Assembly (NCBI RefSeq): GCF_020360975.1
Contig: NW_025408676.1
Span: 496,001 to 560,000, forward strand
Reading direction: 5' to 3'
From: Hirsutella rhossiliensis
Lineage: Eukaryota > Ascomycota > Sordariomycetes > Hypocreales > Ophiocordycipitaceae
Length of the DNA: 64,000 bases
The position numbers and the translations under genes were made by a program. This document shows, in pieces, positions 61,541 through 64,000 of this stretch. Below the pieces are notes generated by a model that saw only the letters and a list, made by a program, of their open reading frames with translations, had not been told where the DNA came from and did not search any database. Position 1 is the stretch's first letter; each line of letters opens with the position of its first letter.

Positions 61541-62107
61541 ATGTCTAGTAGAGGTCTTTATCTTTTAAGGGTTATTCCCTTAGACTATATTATAAAGCCT
61601 CTTTTTACTAGCTTATTCTATAAAGCCTCCCTATACCTATTATTTCTTTATAATAGTAAAATAGGAATATAAGGGTATATTCTTATAGCCTCCCTTAAAG
61701 AGTACTAAGTAAATAGTACTCTTTACTAGTTATTTCATTTATAGTAGAATTATCCTTATTAAGAATAAGGTATATAATAGAATATAAGGAAAAATTTTAA
61801 AACCCTTTCTAGGAAAAACCTTAGTAGGAAAAATCCTAGTTATAGTTATAATTATTTCTCCTTTTTTTAGGTAAACCTTTATAAGAAAAAAGCCTTATAG
61901 AGTTATTATTATAGGAAACCTTTTAATAAGGAAAAACCCTATTTTATAAGTTGTTTTTTACTAATAGGAAACCTTTTTAAAGGAAAAACCTATTAGTTAT
62001 ATATAGAGGAAAAGCTAAGAAAGTAAAAGATAGCTAAAAAACCTCTATTAATAGGATATAAGCTTTTCTTTTTAAGGCTCTTTTAATTCCCTAAGGGAAA
62101 GAAGCTC
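61541..62107 (-). other. Probable 3' untranslated region and/or 3' LTR of copia B
   Basis: This lies downstream of the copia B RNase H on the minus strand, where a 3' LTR is expected. Between 61,790 and 62,030 short motifs of the type AGGAAACCTTTTAA and AAGGAAAAACC recur in inverted pairs. With no 5' partner in the window I cannot mark LTR ends. Confidence 0.4.
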
Positions 62108-64000
62108 TTAGAACTTAACGAATTTTTCTCTTCTTAGTTCCTTAGTAAATACATTAGTAATATTATCTTCGGATTTAATATAGAAAATCCGGATCTTCTT
62201 TTCCCTAATATTTTCTCGGGTATAGAAGTAGGCAATATCTATATACTTTGTCTTTTTATAAAATTCCGGATTTTTAGCCAATTTAATAGCTGCCTCGTTA
62301 TCCGTTAAGATAGGAGGTATAGTATTAGGAATTCTAATAGACAAGCTATTATTTATAGAATAAAATAGCCGATTTAGGTATAAAGCTTCTTTATTAGCCT
62401 CCCTAAGGGCAATAAATTTAGCTTCGTAGGTTAATAGGGCTATAGATATTTACTTCTAGCTAGCCTAACTTATAATATTTTTATAAATATAGAAATAGTA
62501 TCTAGAAACGGATTTTCTATCTATAAGGTTAGACGCCTAGCTAGCGTCGGAATAACCTTTTATAAAATTATAAGTATAAGGGATATTATAGTAATAAATT
62601 ATCCCTAGGTTAGGGTATTTATTTAAATATTTCTAGATAGTATTTAACCCCTTTAAAATATATGTTATCTAGTTTAGAAGTAAATCTAGCGCAGGAAATA
62701 ATAGTATATAAAATGTCTAGCTTGCTTATTATAGCTAGATATAATAGAGCCCCTATTTCCCTTTAGTAAATAAGGATTTCCTTTTATAAAGGCGTTATAG
62801 TAGCCTTTTTAAGCTTTACTCCTACTATAGTAGTCGTATTAGAAGTCCCTAAGTCTTCTTTATTATATTCTCGTATTTTATTATAAGTATATTTTTCCTA
62901 GGATATATATATCTCCTTTCTACTCTAGTTTATAATTATATATATTCCTAATAAGTCTTTTAGTTCGCCTAGAGGCTAAACCTTTATATAATCTACTACT
63001 TTTTTAAGCAGACTATTTATTATACCTCTATTAGGCCCTATTATTAGGAGGTTATCTACGTAGATTGCTATCGCAATTTTATATTACGTATTTATAAATA
63101 CCCCTTTATCTATAAGAAGGGCCGAAAATCCTATCTTAGCTAATATAGAGCTAAGATAGTTATACTAGAGCTTTAGGCTTTATTTAAGGCCGTATAATAC
63201 TTTCTTTAATTTTACTACTAGCCTTTTCTTTTTATATAGCTCTAGAAACTACGAATAGCTAATATTATACTTATACTAGTTTTTATTAAACTAGTCTTTA
63301 AGTATTAGCTCTTCGTAGCCTATAGGGATTTTTATATAAATATCCGTATCTATTTCGGTATATATAAAGGCATTTTTTTAATATCGTATTATAGTAGAGT
63401 ATAATTATTAGAAAAAGCTATTATAAGTAGCATTCTAATAGATTTAGGTCTTACTATCGTAGAAAAGGTTTCTAAATAATCTAGGCTATAGACCTAATTA
63501 AATCCTTATACTATATAGCGGGCTTTATATTTAATAATAATATTATTATTATCCCGCTTTATTTTATAGACCTAACGGCTACCTAGGGCCTCCCTATCGC
63601 TAGGAAGAGGCTTTAATTCCTAGGTATTTTAGTTTAAGAGCTCTTTTATTTCTAGAAATATAGCTCTTTTCTATTCTATAGCTTTTAAGCTATTTATAGC
63701 CTATTTAAATATTTTAGGCTCTATAGGATCCTTATTTTCTAGTAAAGATAGAATAATCTCTTTACTTTTACTATTTAATATAGTATTTATTTCGGGGTAT
63801 ACGATATAGTCTTTATAAAATCCGTTTAGCTTCTTAGGTATATTAATATAGATCTTTAGATCCTTATTTAATCCCTTTTCTAAAAGAGGATTATTTCCCT
63901 TTTTTATAAAAGGGTTATCTTCCTTCTCTATAAGAGGGTTATCTTCCTTCTCTATAGGAGGGTTATCTTCCTTCTCTATAGGAGGGTTATCTTCCTTCTC
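62108..64000 (-). mobile_element. Ty1/copia family B: RT and RNase H part of pol, runs off right edge
   Basis: The minus strand encodes the 3' half of a copia polyprotein in order. From the window edge to about 63,702 an open frame of about 99 codons covers a repeat-bearing linker (NPPIEKED units) and the start of the RT region. RT follows, with stops, and has DIKKAFIYTEIDTDIYIKIP and the active site IAIYVDNLLIIGP near 63,030-63,070. RNase H ends at 62,108 in an intact 78-codon stretch (DNEAAIKLAKNPEFYKKTKY, then NVFTKELRREKFV). This family is clearly different from copia A and has fewer stops, so it is either younger or less heavily mutated. Confidence 0.88.
63887..64000 (-). repeat. 24-bp tandem repeat coding for an 8-residue unit in copia B
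   Basis: Units of 24 bp begin at 63,911, 63,935, 63,959 and 63,983 (cut by the window end), with a degenerate one at 63,887. Because 24 is a multiple of 3 the reading frame is kept, and the minus strand repeats EKEDNPPI. It falls in the linker between integrase and RT of the polyprotein. Confidence 0.88.

Noticed and set aside
63911..64000. Possible CRISPR-like array because of regular 24-bp spacing
   Set aside because: The units are contiguous with no spacers, in a eukaryotic transposon frame; it is a coding tandem repeat.

Overview
This window looks like a filamentous ascomycete (Pezizomycotina) chromosome segment made of two sharply different kinds of DNA. Positions about 1-15,400 and 35,400-64,000 are AT-rich, almost empty of the dinucleotides CA and TG, very rich in TA, and full of TAG/TAA stops inside otherwise recognisable transposon reading frames. 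This is the signature of repeat-induced point mutation (RIP), a fungal genome defence. Between them lies a roughly 20-kb GC-balanced island with normal codon use, short introns (about 56-72 nt, branch sites CTAAC/CTGAC) and intact genes.

Left repeat block: a Ty1/copia element (family A, copy 1, minus strand, running off the left edge) with its 5' LTR at 4,890-5,373; an unassigned AT-rich stretch; a complete Ty3/gypsy chromovirus (6,548-13,528, minus strand, 186-bp LTRs, target duplication ATAAC); and the 3' part of a Tad-like LINE with an RNase H domain (13,534 to about 15,300, plus strand).

Gene island: a zinc-dependent cytidine/dCMP-deaminase-fold protein (minus), an unrecognised 476-aa probable secreted or membrane-associated protein (minus), a CCCH zinc-finger plus RBR E3 ubiquitin ligase (plus, one intron), an unrecognised 575-aa Ser/Pro-rich protein (minus, one intron) and a secreted GMC oxidoreductase (plus, one intron). 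About 6.4 kb between the last two (26.6-33.0 kb) shows no gene I can support. I see no pathway logic linking the five genes; they look like ordinary, independently transcribed fungal genes.

Right repeat block: copia A copy 2 (35,813 to about 40,783, minus) carrying a GC-rich 257-bp solo LTR with a 5-bp target duplication; a 5'-truncated LINE; an unidentified plus-strand reading frame (about 43,440-44,460); a near-complete Tad-like LINE (about 44,463-48,890, minus); a truncated copia A fragment (49,025-49,640, plus); a second complete chromovirus (50,182-57,157, minus, duplication ATTAC); copia A copy 3 (57,374-60,993, plus, truncated); a less mutated 0.5-kb stretch; and a second copia family (B, minus) whose pol runs off the right edge. 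Both chromovirus copies hold a long Ala-rich sense-strand reading frame between the chromodomain and the 3' LTR. That extra frame and the unidentified frame at 43.4-44.5 kb are the least explained coding signals here.

All transposon boundaries come from reading repeats by eye. LTR ends supported by target duplications are exact; others are approximate by tens of bases.
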